A program made the position numbers and the translations under genes. Below are positions 8,657 to 17,564 of a stretch of DNA of 64,000 nucleotides, piece after piece. Source of the stretch: Veillonella parvula (lineage in GTDB: Bacteria; Bacillota; Negativicutes; Veillonellales; Veillonellaceae); NCBI RefSeq assembly GCF_902810435.1, contig NZ_LR778174.1:793501-857500 (forward strand), given 5' to 3'. The notes beneath the pieces are model-generated. The model was given only the letters and a program-made list of their open reading frames with translations. It made no database searches and was not told the origin of the DNA. Position 1 is the first letter of the stretch, and the number at the start of each line of letters is the position of its first letter.

Positions 8657-9417
8657 GTCAATTTCATGCTATTTCAGCCATGTCATTATGTCTTGCATCT
8701 ATATTAGTTATTATAAGTATGTTTATGTCCTATCGGCAGGAGTTGAAGTTAGAGAAAGATATTTTTATAAGTGCTTTACGAGCTACCATACAGTTATTTG
8801 CCATAGGCTTTATTTTAGCTTATATTTTTAGTACTGAAAGTCCTATATTCATAATCGGATTATTAGGTTTTATGGCTATTAATGCAGCCTATAATTCTTC
8901 TAAACGCGGTAAGGGAATACCATATGCATTGTGGATTTCTTGGTTTGCCATAACCGTAGGTGCAAGCATTACATTATCGATTTTGCTTCTAACAGGTGTG
9001 CTTAACTTTACTGCTTATCAGGTGATTCCTGTTGGAGGGATGGTTATTAGTGGAGCTATGGTGGCAATTGGCCTTTGTTATCGACAAATGCTATCAAATT
9101 TTGAGTTACGCCAACAAGAGGTGGAAATTAAACTAGCGTTAGGAAGTACGCCTAAGCAAGCGTCAAAAGCCATCGTGCGAGATGTTATAAAGACTGGATT
9201 GCAACCTACTGTAGATAGCGCTAAGACTTTAGGAATCGTGGCTTTACCAGGAATGATGACAGGTCTAATCTTAGCGGGAATGCCTCCACTTGAAGCTGTA
9301 AAATATCAAATGATCGTGACATTTATGAGTTTATCTACTATATCGATTGCTTGCTTTATTACTTGTCAATTAGCGTATAGAGCATTTTTTAATAATAGGA
9401 ATCAATTAAATAGGTAA
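8653..9417 (+). CDS. fetB: ABC transporter permease, FetB/UPF0014 family
   Basis: A 254-residue membrane protein with about six to seven hydrophobic segments. Diagnostic UPF0014 stretches are RATIQLFAIGFILAYIF near residue 45 and the cytoplasmic coupling region LALGSTPKQASKAIVRDVIK near residue 170, followed by GIVALPGMMTGLILAGMPP. The GTG start overlaps the fetA stop (GTGA) with GGAGG upstream, so expression is coupled. Together with fetA it is predicted to export Fe2+ or another metal. It sits directly before an iron importer, so import and export genes are neighbours but have separate promoters. Confidence 0.85.
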   Translation: MSQFHAISAMSLCLASILVIISMFMSYRQELKLEKDIFISALRATIQLFAIGFILAYIFSTESPIFIIGLLGFMAINAAYNSSKRGKGIPYALWISWFAITVGASITLSILLLTGVLNFTAYQVIPVGGMVISGAMVAIGLCYRQMLSNFELRQQEVEIKLALGSTPKQASKAIVRDVIKTGLQPTVDSAKTLGIVALPGMMTGLILAGMPPLEAVKYQMIVTFMSLSTISIACFITCQLAYRAFFNNRNQLNR

Positions 9418-9475
9418 ATTTAGTACTTTAAATATATTTTATTGTACATCAAATCAGAATATTTACTCATAACTT

Positions 9476-9509
9476 AGAGTAGTAGCCTTAAGGTTACTGC
9501 TCTTTTTTT
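9476..9509 (+). terminator. Rho-independent terminator after fetB
   Basis: A 12-bp stem (9476-9487 pairing with 9492-9503, a few G-U pairs) with loop TTAA is followed by seven T residues. Confidence 0.85.
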
Positions 9510-9620
9510 ATAGAAATAATGTTTATATATGATTATAGGAATAAAAATTGTTGGATATAATTCTGTATAGTTATAAAGATTTACTTATTTTGTTTTTAAC
9601 ATTGCATTATTGCTATAAAT

Positions 9621-9639
9621 GATACTGAGATTTATTATT
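9621..9639 (+). promoter_or_regulatory. Candidate Fur box before the iron-chelate importer
   Basis: GATACTGAGATTTATTATT matches the classical 19-base Fur consensus (GATAATGATAATCATTATC) at 14 of 19 positions by direct comparison. It abuts the -35 of the promoter for the ABC importer, a typical place for repression under iron sufficiency. A fur-family gene lies at 20482-20970. The match is by eye and binding is not shown. Confidence 0.5.
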
Positions 9640-9667
9640 GAAATAGATAGAGCATTGTTGATATAAT
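9638..9667 (+). promoter_or_regulatory. Promoter of the iron-chelate ABC importer
   Basis: TTGAAA (9638-9643) and a perfect TATAAT (9662-9667) are 18 bases apart. The first gene starts 43 bases downstream after AAGGAG. Confidence 0.7.
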
Positions 9668-9710
9668 GTATCAGTAAATTCTATAGTATTTCGTATTGTA
9701 AGGAGTTCTT

Positions 9711-10733
9711 ATGAGCAATTATGACGTAGAAACAAGGGGAGGGCGCGCAGCTAAAACTACGCTACTAGGTATACTGGCTTTAGCTATTTTAATTGCCACA
9801 TCTCTTGGTTCACTCTTCATTGGGATACGCTATATCAGCCTAGATGATATTATTTTATCCTTTACTAACTATGATCCTAATAGTATAGGTCAGATGATCG
9901 TTCAAACATTGCGCTTGCCACGTATGATAGCAGGTATCGTTGTAGGTATCAGCTTTGCCGTATCAGGTGCACTGATGCAAGGTGTTACCAACAATCCTAT
10001 GGCAAGTCCTTCTATTTTGGGGATTAACGCAGGTGCCAGTTTTGGTTTAGCTGTTGGGATGATTTTATTTCCTTATTTAACCTTAAATGGAAGTATTTTG
10101 TTTTCCTTCGGTGGGGCCGCATTGGCAACACTGTTCATTTTAGCTCTTGCTAAACGCGTAGGTGGTAAAGCTACTCCTGTATATCTTGCACTTGCAGGTA
10201 CGGCTATTAGTGCAGTATTTGTGGCTGTTACACATATGCTTGTTGTGTACTTCCAAGTGGCACAAGAGTTAAGCTTTTGGACTGCAGGCGGTATTAGTGG
10301 TATTCGTATGGAACAAGTATTACTCGTATTACCTTGGACACTCATTGGTATTCTTATTGCCATGTACGTATCTAAATCTGTTACGCTCTTAAGCTTTGGC
10401 GAAGAGGTAGCTATTGGTCTTGGCAGTAATTTAAATCGTGTACGTGTATTATCTGGTTTGACTGTACTTATTCTTAGCGGTTCTGCTGTTGCTCTAGCCG
10501 GTCCGATCGGCTTTGTAGGTCTCGTTATTCCACATATAACACGTAAACTGGTAGGCATCGATTATCGTCTTGTAATTCCATTCTCTGCACTCTTTGGTGC
10601 AGTACTTGTTATGATTGCTGACGTTGTAGCTCGTATCGTAAATCCTCCATTCGAAACACCATTAGGTGCCATTACTGCTCTTGTAGGTGTTCCATTCTTT
10701 ATTTATTTAGCAAATCGTAAGGGAGGAAAATAA
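9711..10733 (+). CDS. FecCD-family iron-chelate ABC permease (first)
   Basis: A 340-residue inner-membrane permease of the BtuC/FhuB/FecCD family, about ten transmembrane segments, for siderophore, heme or cobalamin uptake. Family motifs are LRLPRMIAGIVVGISFAVSGALMQGVTNNPMA (written here as the LRLPR and GALMQG landmarks), ASPSILGINAGA, and the ATPase-coupling loop with GPIGFVGLVIPHITRKLVG. It begins a four-gene unit: two permeases, an ATPase and a lipoprotein. Ligand cannot be told from sequence; iron is favoured by the Fur-box-like site upstream and the fetAB neighbour. Confidence 0.88.
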   Translation: MSNYDVETRGGRAAKTTLLGILALAILIATSLGSLFIGIRYISLDDIILSFTNYDPNSIGQMIVQTLRLPRMIAGIVVGISFAVSGALMQGVTNNPMASPSILGINAGASFGLAVGMILFPYLTLNGSILFSFGGAALATLFILALAKRVGGKATPVYLALAGTAISAVFVAVTHMLVVYFQVAQELSFWTAGGISGIRMEQVLLVLPWTLIGILIAMYVSKSVTLLSFGEEVAIGLGSNLNRVRVLSGLTVLILSGSAVALAGPIGFVGLVIPHITRKLVGIDYRLVIPFSALFGAVLVMIADVVARIVNPPFETPLGAITALVGVPFFIYLANRKGGK

Positions 10734-10734
10734 G

Positions 10735-11733
10735 ATGAAAAAACGCTTTTTTGCCTACTCTTTCGTTATGACGCTCATGTTGTTAGGTGCCATGTATGGA
10801 CATCTTCATACAGGCTTTAGTGATATGTCTACATCTGATCTTATTCGCATTCTCTTTGGCGGTGGTAATGATGTAGAAAAACTCACAGTTTTTGATTTCC
10901 GTTTAGTTCGCACCATCTTGGCTGTATTTATTGGTATGGGCCTTGCTATGTCTGGTGCAATTTTTCAAACTATATCTCGGAATGAATTGGCTAGTCCAAG
11001 CTTGTTAGGCGTAAATGCTGGTGCTGGTTTAGGTGTAGTTCTTTTAGTATATTTTGCAGGTTCTACAACGGCGTGGGGGATTTGGACATTACCTACTGTT
11101 GCCGTAGCTGGGGCTGTTGTGGCAGCGATTTTAATTTATCTTCTATCTTGTCGCGGTAGAGATATTATTTCTCCATATCGTTTAATCTTAACAGGTATCT
11201 CTATGAGTGCAGGACTCCATGCATTGCAAGTCTTACTCGTAACGCGTTTGGACCCTAATAAATTTTATTTAGTTAATACTTGGACCATCGGCACTATTTC
11301 GGGTAATACATGGGAGCATGTATGGGTGCTTGCGCCAGTTGTCATTGTATTATCACTCATTCTCTATGCCCGTTATATGGAGCTAAATTTATTGAGCCTA
11401 GCTGATGAAACAGCGATTGGGCTTGGTGTACATATAAATCGCTCTAGATTTGTATACCTTATTATTGCAGTTCTTTTATCTGGGTTCTGTGTAGCTATCG
11501 GTGGCAGCATTGGTTTTGTAGGGCTTATTTCCCCGCATATTGCACGCCGCTTAGTCGGTGCCGATCATGCCTATTTCTTGCCATTAACAGGTCTAATTGG
11601 AGCTATTTTAGTGGTCACTGCTGACTGGATTGGCCGATCCATTATTGCGCCTGATGAAATCCTCTTAGGGATTATTGTAGCTTTAATCGGGGCACCATAC
11701 TTCTTGTATATTCTAGCAAAAACAAAAGCGTAA
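10735..11733 (+). CDS. FecCD-family iron-chelate ABC permease (second)
   Basis: A 332-residue paralogue of the preceding permease, starting 1 base after its stop and preceded by GGGAGG. Landmarks are FRLVRTILAVFIGMG, ASPSLLGVNAGAG and the coupling segment GSIGFVGLISPHIARRLVG. Having two non-identical permease genes implies a heterodimeric channel, as in FecC-FecD. The N-terminus is a signal-anchor-like first helix. Confidence 0.88.
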   Translation: MKKRFFAYSFVMTLMLLGAMYGHLHTGFSDMSTSDLIRILFGGGNDVEKLTVFDFRLVRTILAVFIGMGLAMSGAIFQTISRNELASPSLLGVNAGAGLGVVLLVYFAGSTTAWGIWTLPTVAVAGAVVAAILIYLLSCRGRDIISPYRLILTGISMSAGLHALQVLLVTRLDPNKFYLVNTWTIGTISGNTWEHVWVLAPVVIVLSLILYARYMELNLLSLADETAIGLGVHINRSRFVYLIIAVLLSGFCVAIGGSIGFVGLISPHIARRLVGADHAYFLPLTGLIGAILVVTADWIGRSIIAPDEILLGIIVALIGAPYFLYILAKTKA

Positions 11734-11747
11734 AAGGGGAAATATAA

Positions 11748-12557
11748 ATGAAATTAGAAGTTAAAAACCTAACTACTGGTTACGGTGATACAAAAATTAT
11801 AGAGAACTTAAATCTTACGATTCCAGAAGGCAAGGTAACAGCATTAATTGGTGCTAATGGTTGTGGTAAATCTACTTTACTAAAAACTATTTGTCGTATT
11901 ATTCGACCAATGGATGGCGATGTCTTACTAGATGGTAAATCTATCGGTTCTTATGGTAGTAGAGAACTAGCAAAAAAGGTTGCTATTTTGCCTCAAAATC
12001 CAACGGCACCTGGTGAAATTACAGTTCGTGGACTTGTTATGTACGGTCGTGCACCGCATCAAGGCAGCTTATTTGCCCGTACTACAAAAGAGGATAAAGA
12101 AATTGTAGAGTGGGCTTTGAAGGAGACTGAATTACTTCAGTTTGCAGATCGTGGCATTACAAATATGTCTGGGGGGCAACGGCAACGCGCATGGATTGCC
12201 ATGGCTATCGCTCAAAATACAGACATTCTATTCCTTGACGAGCCTACTAGCTTCCTTGATGTATCTCACCAAATGGATGTATTACATTTAGTAGAGCATT
12301 TGAATAAAGCTTATAACAAAACGATTGTTATGGTTATTCACGAACTTAATGAAGCCGCTCGTTTTGCTGATAATTTAGTTGCCATGAAGGATGGAAAAAT
12401 TCAATACGAAGGTACGCCTCATACTATCTTCCATAATGAAATGTTGAAGGATGTATTTGGTGTAGATTCTACAATCATGAATGACCCTAAGACAGATCGT
12501 CCGTTCTGTATTCCTTATTCTATGAAAAATTATGGCCATACGGCACGTGAGGTGTAG
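11748..12557 (+). CDS. FecE-type iron-chelate ABC ATPase
   Basis: A 269-residue ATPase that drives the two permeases. Walker A GANGCGKST, signature MSGGQRQRAWIAMAIAQ, Walker B ILFLDEPTSFLD and switch histidine VIHELNEA are intact. The last residues continue close to the start of the lipoprotein gene, separated by 1 base. The domain order and sequence follow FecE/FepC. Confidence 0.9.
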   Translation: MKLEVKNLTTGYGDTKIIENLNLTIPEGKVTALIGANGCGKSTLLKTICRIIRPMDGDVLLDGKSIGSYGSRELAKKVAILPQNPTAPGEITVRGLVMYGRAPHQGSLFARTTKEDKEIVEWALKETELLQFADRGITNMSGGQRQRAWIAMAIAQNTDILFLDEPTSFLDVSHQMDVLHLVEHLNKAYNKTIVMVIHELNEAARFADNLVAMKDGKIQYEGTPHTIFHNEMLKDVFGVDSTIMNDPKTDRPFCIPYSMKNYGHTAREV

Positions 12558-12558
12558 T

Positions 12559-13647
12559 ATGAAGCGTTTGTTAATTTCTGGTCTTTTGGGGGCTTGTATG
12601 CTCATGGGAATTGCAGGATGTGGTCCACAGGAAAATGGTATGACTCATGAAGCTATCTATGCTAATCTTGATGATAAGGTAAAAACAGCCCTTGAACGGT
12701 CAAATGATCCGAAAGACATTGATAAAGAGTTTAAGAAGCGATTAACGGCTATCCAAAAGGCAGCAGATAAAATTGTTACTGTTGAAGGAGATAAGATTAT
12801 TGTCACTCATAAGCTCGGGACAACAGTTATGCCCAAAGAACATAAACGTATCGTGGTTGTTCGGACAGAAGATCCTATGATTGCATTAGATGAATCTTTT
12901 ATAGGGGCAAATTTTAATGAAAAAAGCTATCTTTATAATGAATTAAGTAATCGTAATGTTCAAAATTTTAGTATTAATGATGAAACAAAGACTATCAACT
13001 ATGAGCAGATTCAGGCTTTAAAACCGGATTTGATTATTATGCGTGACTCTTATGGCAAAGCGGCATATAATGCACTTTCTAAAATTGCTCCAACCATTTC
13101 TGTCAACGTAAATAAGGAAGAAGTTGCACTACTAACTATTGCTAAAGCACTTGGGGTCCCTGAAAAAGGGGAAGCTCGTTTGAAAGAATATTATTCACAG
13201 GCTAAGAAAACACGGATAGCTTTAGCTGAACATATGCAAGGGGAAACCGTAGCTTTTCTAAGAATTTTAAATAAAGAAATACGATTGTATCCGTATATGA
13301 AAAGCGATTTGAATGTCTTTATGGCTGAATTACTTAATATTAAACCGCCTGATATGGTATTAGAAACAGAACTTAACCCTACGAACAATGCGATTTCTTT
13401 AGAGCGATTACCCGATCTTGATGCAGGCTATTTAATCGTTTCTGCTGGTTACGGTGCTTCTAGTGCTAATAATCAAGGTGTAGCAGACCAACGATTGGCA
13501 AATCTTAAAAAAGATGAGTTGTGGAAAAATTTGCCTGCTGTAAAAGCCGATCATGTATTGCAAGTGGATAGTACTTTGTGGATGGCCCATGGTATTATTG
13601 CGAAAGAACGTGCTATGAAAGAGCTGTATGATACATGGGGAGAATAG
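12559..13647 (+). CDS. Iron-chelate substrate-binding lipoprotein (FecB/FepB type)
   Basis: A 362-residue binding protein of the BtuF/FepB class (cluster A-II). Starting at ATG 12559, after GTGAGGTG, gives a textbook lipoprotein signal with the lipobox IAGC and lipidated Cys21. A longer reading from 12532 would bury the signal and is rejected. Two lobes can be made out: the first includes RIVVVRTEDPMIALD, the second begins after the long helix around residue 200 (SQAKKTRIALAEHM). It is the last gene of the importer operon and is closed by a terminator at 13776. The ligand is unknown. Confidence 0.87.
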   Translation: MKRLLISGLLGACMLMGIAGCGPQENGMTHEAIYANLDDKVKTALERSNDPKDIDKEFKKRLTAIQKAADKIVTVEGDKIIVTHKLGTTVMPKEHKRIVVVRTEDPMIALDESFIGANFNEKSYLYNELSNRNVQNFSINDETKTINYEQIQALKPDLIIMRDSYGKAAYNALSKIAPTISVNVNKEEVALLTIAKALGVPEKGEARLKEYYSQAKKTRIALAEHMQGETVAFLRILNKEIRLYPYMKSDLNVFMAELLNIKPPDMVLETELNPTNNAISLERLPDLDAGYLIVSAGYGASSANNQGVADQRLANLKKDELWKNLPAVKADHVLQVDSTLWMAHGIIAKERAMKELYDTWGE

Positions 13648-13775
13648 GACTAAATACATTTGTAATATATAGTTAGTACTATTATGTAAGGGTTTATCTC
13701 GTGTAAAAATACATACATACATTTTAGTCATGTTCGATATAGATAATCGATATAGATTAGAAACTCCCATGATAT

Positions 13776-13812
13776 AAAGGTTGCTTCCTCTTATGAGGTG
13801 GCAACCTTTTTG
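13776..13812 (+). terminator. Rho-independent terminator after the importer operon
   Basis: AAAGGTTGC / GCAACCTTT form a 9-bp stem with an inner CCTC/GAGG helix, followed by T residues. The rest of 13648-13957 holds only this terminator and the hydG promoter. Confidence 0.88.
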
Positions 13813-13848
13813 CATGTATCAAATTCCTGTGCTTTTTAGTAGGAATAG

Positions 13849-13857
13849 TGGTATACT
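13849..13857 (+). promoter_or_regulatory. Extended -10 promoter for hydG
   Basis: TGGTATACT is an extended -10 match about 100 bases before the hydG start. No convincing -35 is seen. It follows the terminator of the importer operon, so hydG is a separate unit. Confidence 0.55.
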
Positions 13858-13957
13858 ATGTACAGTATCAGTGAAATACCAGAAGACTGGTTGTCATATA
13901 CTTTCATAAACCTAAAGAGGGGTGGCATTGCCACTAGAAAGATTTGAGGTAAGTACT

Positions 13958-15376
13958 ATGTATGATGTAAAATCTCCAAAGGCGGAGGAATTTATTTCCC
14001 ATCAGGAAATCCTTGACACACTTGCCTATGCAGAGGAAAACAAGGAAAATAGGGAGTTGTTAGATGCTATTTTAGCGAAAGCTGCTACATTTAAGGGATT
14101 AAACCACCGAGAAGCAGCAGTTCTCTTAGAATGTCCGTTACCTGAATATAAGGAAAAGCTTTTTGCTTTAGCAAAGGAAATCAAGAAGGCTATCTACGGC
14201 GATCGTATTGTTCTATTTGCACCGTTATACTTGTCTAACTATTGTATCAATGGATGTGTGTATTGTCCGTACCACTCCAAAAACCGCGATATTAAACGTA
14301 AAAAATTAACGCAAGACCAAATCAGAGAAGAGGTTATTGCGTTAGAAGCGATGGGCCATAAGCGTATTGTAATTGAGTCTGGTGAAGATCCTCTTAATAA
14401 TCCACTGGAATATATTTTGGAATCCATCAAGACGATTTACAGTATCAAAAATAAAAATGGTGAAATCCGCCGTGTAAACGTAAATATTGCAGCTTGTTCC
14501 GTTGAGGACTACAAAAAATTACATGAAGCTGGTATTGGCACGTATACATTATTCCAAGAAACATATAATAAAGAAAACTATGAAGCTTTACATCCTACAG
14601 GCCCTAAGAGCGACTACGCCTACCATACAGAGGCGATGGACCGCGCTATGCAAGGTGGTATTGATGATGTAGGCATCGGAGTTCTTTATGGTTTGGAACA
14701 TTATAAATACGATTTCGTTGGTTTGTTGATGCACGCAGAACATTTAGAGGCTGTGTATGGGGTAGGTCCACATACTATTTCTGTACCTCGTATTTGTCCA
14801 GCGGATGATATCGATGTAGATGATTTCAGTAATGCTGTACCTGATGATGTATTTGAAAAAATTGTTGCTCTTATCCGCGTCTCCACACCGTATACAGGTA
14901 TGATTATGTCCACTCGTGAAAGTCAATCCATGCGTGAACGTGGCTTGGCATTAGGTATCTCCCAAATTAGTGGTGGATCTCGTACTAGTGTAGGTGGTTA
15001 CAAAGAAGAAGAAAAGCCAGAAGATAATACGGCACAATTCGATCGTAGTGATACGCGTACATTAGATGAAATCGTTAACTGGTTGCTAGACCTTGGGTAT
15101 GTTCCAAGCTTCTGTACTGCTTGTTATCGTGCAGGTAGAACTGGGGATCGATTCATGGCTCTTGCAAAATCCGGTCAAATTCACAACTGTTGTCAACCAA
15201 ATGCGTTGATGACATTGAACGAATATATCATGGATTACGGCAATGATGAAACTAAGGCTCATGGTTCTAAGGTTATTGAACAACAGTTAGAAAATATCAA
15301 AAATGATTTAGTTAAAGATAAAGCTAAAGCTTATATTGCACAGATGAAAGACGGCGAACGGGACTTCCGGTTCTAA
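13958..15376 (+). CDS. hydG: HydG-like radical SAM tyrosine lyase
   Basis: A 472-residue protein matching HydG, which splits tyrosine to make the CO and CN- ligands of the [FeFe]-hydrogenase H-cluster. The radical SAM motif CINGCVYC gives Cys96, Cys100 and Cys103. The C-terminal auxiliary cluster motif specific to HydG, CX2CX22C, is complete at Cys386, Cys389 and Cys412. The related tyrosine lyase ThiH is about 100 residues shorter and lacks this motif. I chose ATG 13958 (GAGGTAAG upstream; MYDVKSPKAEEF matches HydG N-termini); a GTG at 13922 is possible. It stands alone between two terminators, with no HydE, HydF or [FeFe]-hydrogenase gene in the window. Confidence 0.88.
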   Translation: MYDVKSPKAEEFISHQEILDTLAYAEENKENRELLDAILAKAATFKGLNHREAAVLLECPLPEYKEKLFALAKEIKKAIYGDRIVLFAPLYLSNYCINGCVYCPYHSKNRDIKRKKLTQDQIREEVIALEAMGHKRIVIESGEDPLNNPLEYILESIKTIYSIKNKNGEIRRVNVNIAACSVEDYKKLHEAGIGTYTLFQETYNKENYEALHPTGPKSDYAYHTEAMDRAMQGGIDDVGIGVLYGLEHYKYDFVGLLMHAEHLEAVYGVGPHTISVPRICPADDIDVDDFSNAVPDDVFEKIVALIRVSTPYTGMIMSTRESQSMRERGLALGISQISGGSRTSVGGYKEEEKPEDNTAQFDRSDTRTLDEIVNWLLDLGYVPSFCTACYRAGRTGDRFMALAKSGQIHNCCQPNALMTLNEYIMDYGNDETKAHGSKVIEQQLENIKNDLVKDKAKAYIAQMKDGERDFRF

Positions 15377-15392
15377 GGAATTCACTGATATG

Positions 15393-15424
15393 GAGCCTCC
15401 TATTGATAATAGGAGGCTCTTTCT
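15393..15424 (+). terminator. Rho-independent terminator after hydG
   Basis: A perfect 12-bp stem GAGCCTCCTATT / AATAGGAGGCTC with loop GAT is followed by TTTCTTGTT. Confidence 0.92.
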
Positions 15425-15495
15425 TGTTGAGAAAATAGCAAGCTTTAAATGAGAATAAAATATATAAAATAGTTTATTTTATTTGCATTTTAAGG

Positions 15496-15526
15496 TATAA
15501 TAAATAAAAATGATAATGATAATACG
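15496..15526 (+). promoter_or_regulatory. recJ operon -10 with overlapping Fur-box-like sequence
   Basis: A TATAAT at 15496-15501 is followed at 15512-15523 by GATAATGATAAT. These are the first 12 bases of the Fur consensus in an unbroken run (13 of 19 over the full site). The site would cover about +5 to +20 of the transcript, a classic repressor position. The -35 is poorly defined. The downstream operon includes the fur-family gene, so feedback control is plausible but inferred. Confidence 0.45.
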
Positions 15527-15570
15527 TTGAATTCAAGAATAATATTGATTATAAACTACTGAGGGATATG

Positions 15571-17553
15571 ATGATTAAGAAAAAACGTTGGCGCCTTTGT
15601 AAAGGTGATCAAGAGAAAGAGAATATCTTAATCCGTGAACTTGGTGTAAACCCTATTGTGGCTAAATTAATGGTGAATCGTCACATTGATGTAGACGAAG
15701 GTCGTCAGTTTTTACAAGGTACTTTGTCAGATTTGTTAGATCCATTTACATTAAAAGATATGGATGTGGCTGTTTCACTAGTTCTGGAAACAATTGAAAG
15801 TCACAAACCAATCGTCATTTATGGTGATTATGATGTAGATGGTATTACTGCAACATCAGTACTTTATCGATTTTTAAAGAAATTAGGTGCCGATGTTACC
15901 TATTACATACCAGAACGTCAAAGTGAAGGGTATGGCCTCAATTTAGAGGCTTTAGAGCACCTTATTGAACGGGGAACGGCTTTAGTCATTACTGTAGACT
16001 GCGGCATTAGTTCTTACGATATTGTAGAGGCTGTACGAGACCGCATCGATATGATTATTACGGATCACCATACGGCTCCTGATATGATTCCACGAGCCAA
16101 GGCCGTTATAAATCATAAGCAAAAGGACTGTCCATATAAGGATAAAAACTTATCTGGAGTAGGTGTTGCTTTTAAGTTATGCCAAGCCTTGTGGCTTACA
16201 AAGCACGGAGAATGGTACTTAGATGATTTAGATATCGTTGCACTTGGCACTGTGGCAGATGTAGTGCCTTTGGTCGGTGAGAACCGTATCATTGTAAAAT
16301 CAGGCCTTGAGAAGATGAATAGGGAACCTAACTTGGGGATTAAAAAGCTTATTGATGTAGCTGGGCTTCATGAACGAACTATTACATCTGGACATATTGG
16401 TTTTACCTTAGCACCTCGTCTTAATGCAGCGGGTCGCGTAACGCATGCAACGCGTGCAGTTGAATTACTTGTGACCGATGACGAGGATATAGTAGAGGCA
16501 ATTGCGGAGGAACTAAATGAAACGAACCGTGAACGACAAGAGTTAGAACGAAATATTCATGAGTTGGCTCGTGTTGATGTAGCTAATCAAGGACATAAAG
16601 CTGATTATGTAACTATTGTGGCCGGCGAAGAGTGGCATCCAGGAGTCATTGGTATTGTTGCTTCTCGTCTAGTAGAGGAGTTTTACAAGCCAACCTTAGT
16701 CATCAGTATTCATGATGGCGTTGGTAAAGGCTCGTGCCGTAGTATAGATGGCTTTAACATATATGATGCATTAAAATCTTGTGAGGATATCTTGCTACAG
16801 TTTGGCGGGCATGCTGCGGCAGCAGGCTTTAGCATCGATGCAAATCGTATTGATGAGTTACGAGAACGGTTAACCAAGTATTGCAAAGCAGTTATTACAG
16901 ATGAGGAATATATTCCTGTGGTTGCTATTGATGCGGAACTACCTGTTGATGATATCGATGTCGATATCATTGACCGCGTATCAGACCTTGAACCTTATGG
17001 AATGGCCAATAGCACGCCAGTCTTTGCTATTATGGAAGCTACCGTGCAAGATATTATGCTCATGGGCCAATTAAAAAATCATTGTAAGATAATATTTGAA
17101 ACTTCGAATGGTACATTAGATGCTATAGCTTGGAATCGTCCAGACTTATTTAAATTTATCTTTGTGGGAACTGTGGTAAAAGTGGCATTTTCTTTGCAAA
17201 AGAATGAATGGCAAGGCATGGTTTCTCCGCAACTCATGATTCAAGCTATTGAACCATTGACTGAAGAGCCGATTAAGCTTTCTACAGAAGGGCTTAGACA
17301 ACTGTATGTCATAATAAAACAGTCCATGCGAGGTCGTAGTCAATCGGTTTATAATGTAGAACAAGATATATTGCGCCGTAAGCCGGCAGATCAGAATAAT
17401 CGCAGTGCTCTAACATCTATTGATGTATTTAAAGAATTGGGCATTGTTGAAGAATATACAAGTGATGATGGTCAATTAATGCTTAGATGGAACGCCATTG
17501 AAGGAAAATTAGATCTTGTCACATCCGTAACATTCCTTACTTATAGTGTATAG
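15571..17553 (+). CDS. recJ: Single-stranded-DNA exonuclease RecJ
   Basis: A 660-residue 5'-3' exonuclease of the DHH phosphoesterase superfamily, used in recombination and mismatch repair. Metal-binding motifs are visible in order: YGDYDVDGITATS (motif I), TVDCGIS, TDHHTAPD (the DHH motif), the aspartate of LGTVADVVPLVGENR, and the DHHA1 signature FGGHAAAAGFS. The OB-fold region follows around residues 470-560. Two ATGs are adjacent (15568 and 15571); GAGGG at 15561 is better spaced for the second. It heads the operon with rsh 11 bases downstream, an arrangement seen in many Firmicutes. Confidence 0.94.
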   Translation: MIKKKRWRLCKGDQEKENILIRELGVNPIVAKLMVNRHIDVDEGRQFLQGTLSDLLDPFTLKDMDVAVSLVLETIESHKPIVIYGDYDVDGITATSVLYRFLKKLGADVTYYIPERQSEGYGLNLEALEHLIERGTALVITVDCGISSYDIVEAVRDRIDMIITDHHTAPDMIPRAKAVINHKQKDCPYKDKNLSGVGVAFKLCQALWLTKHGEWYLDDLDIVALGTVADVVPLVGENRIIVKSGLEKMNREPNLGIKKLIDVAGLHERTITSGHIGFTLAPRLNAAGRVTHATRAVELLVTDDEDIVEAIAEELNETNRERQELERNIHELARVDVANQGHKADYVTIVAGEEWHPGVIGIVASRLVEEFYKPTLVISIHDGVGKGSCRSIDGFNIYDALKSCEDILLQFGGHAAAAGFSIDANRIDELRERLTKYCKAVITDEEYIPVVAIDAELPVDDIDVDIIDRVSDLEPYGMANSTPVFAIMEATVQDIMLMGQLKNHCKIIFETSNGTLDAIAWNRPDLFKFIFVGTVVKVAFSLQKNEWQGMVSPQLMIQAIEPLTEEPIKLSTEGLRQLYVIIKQSMRGRSQSVYNVEQDILRRKPADQNNRSALTSIDVFKELGIVEEYTSDDGQLMLRWNAIEGKLDLVTSVTFLTYSV

Positions 17554-17564
17554 GAGGTGACATC

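Noticed and set aside
10073-10558. A 161-residue minus-strand reading frame
   Set aside because: It is antisense to the first FecCD permease and has a proline/threonine-rich composition typical of shadow frames.
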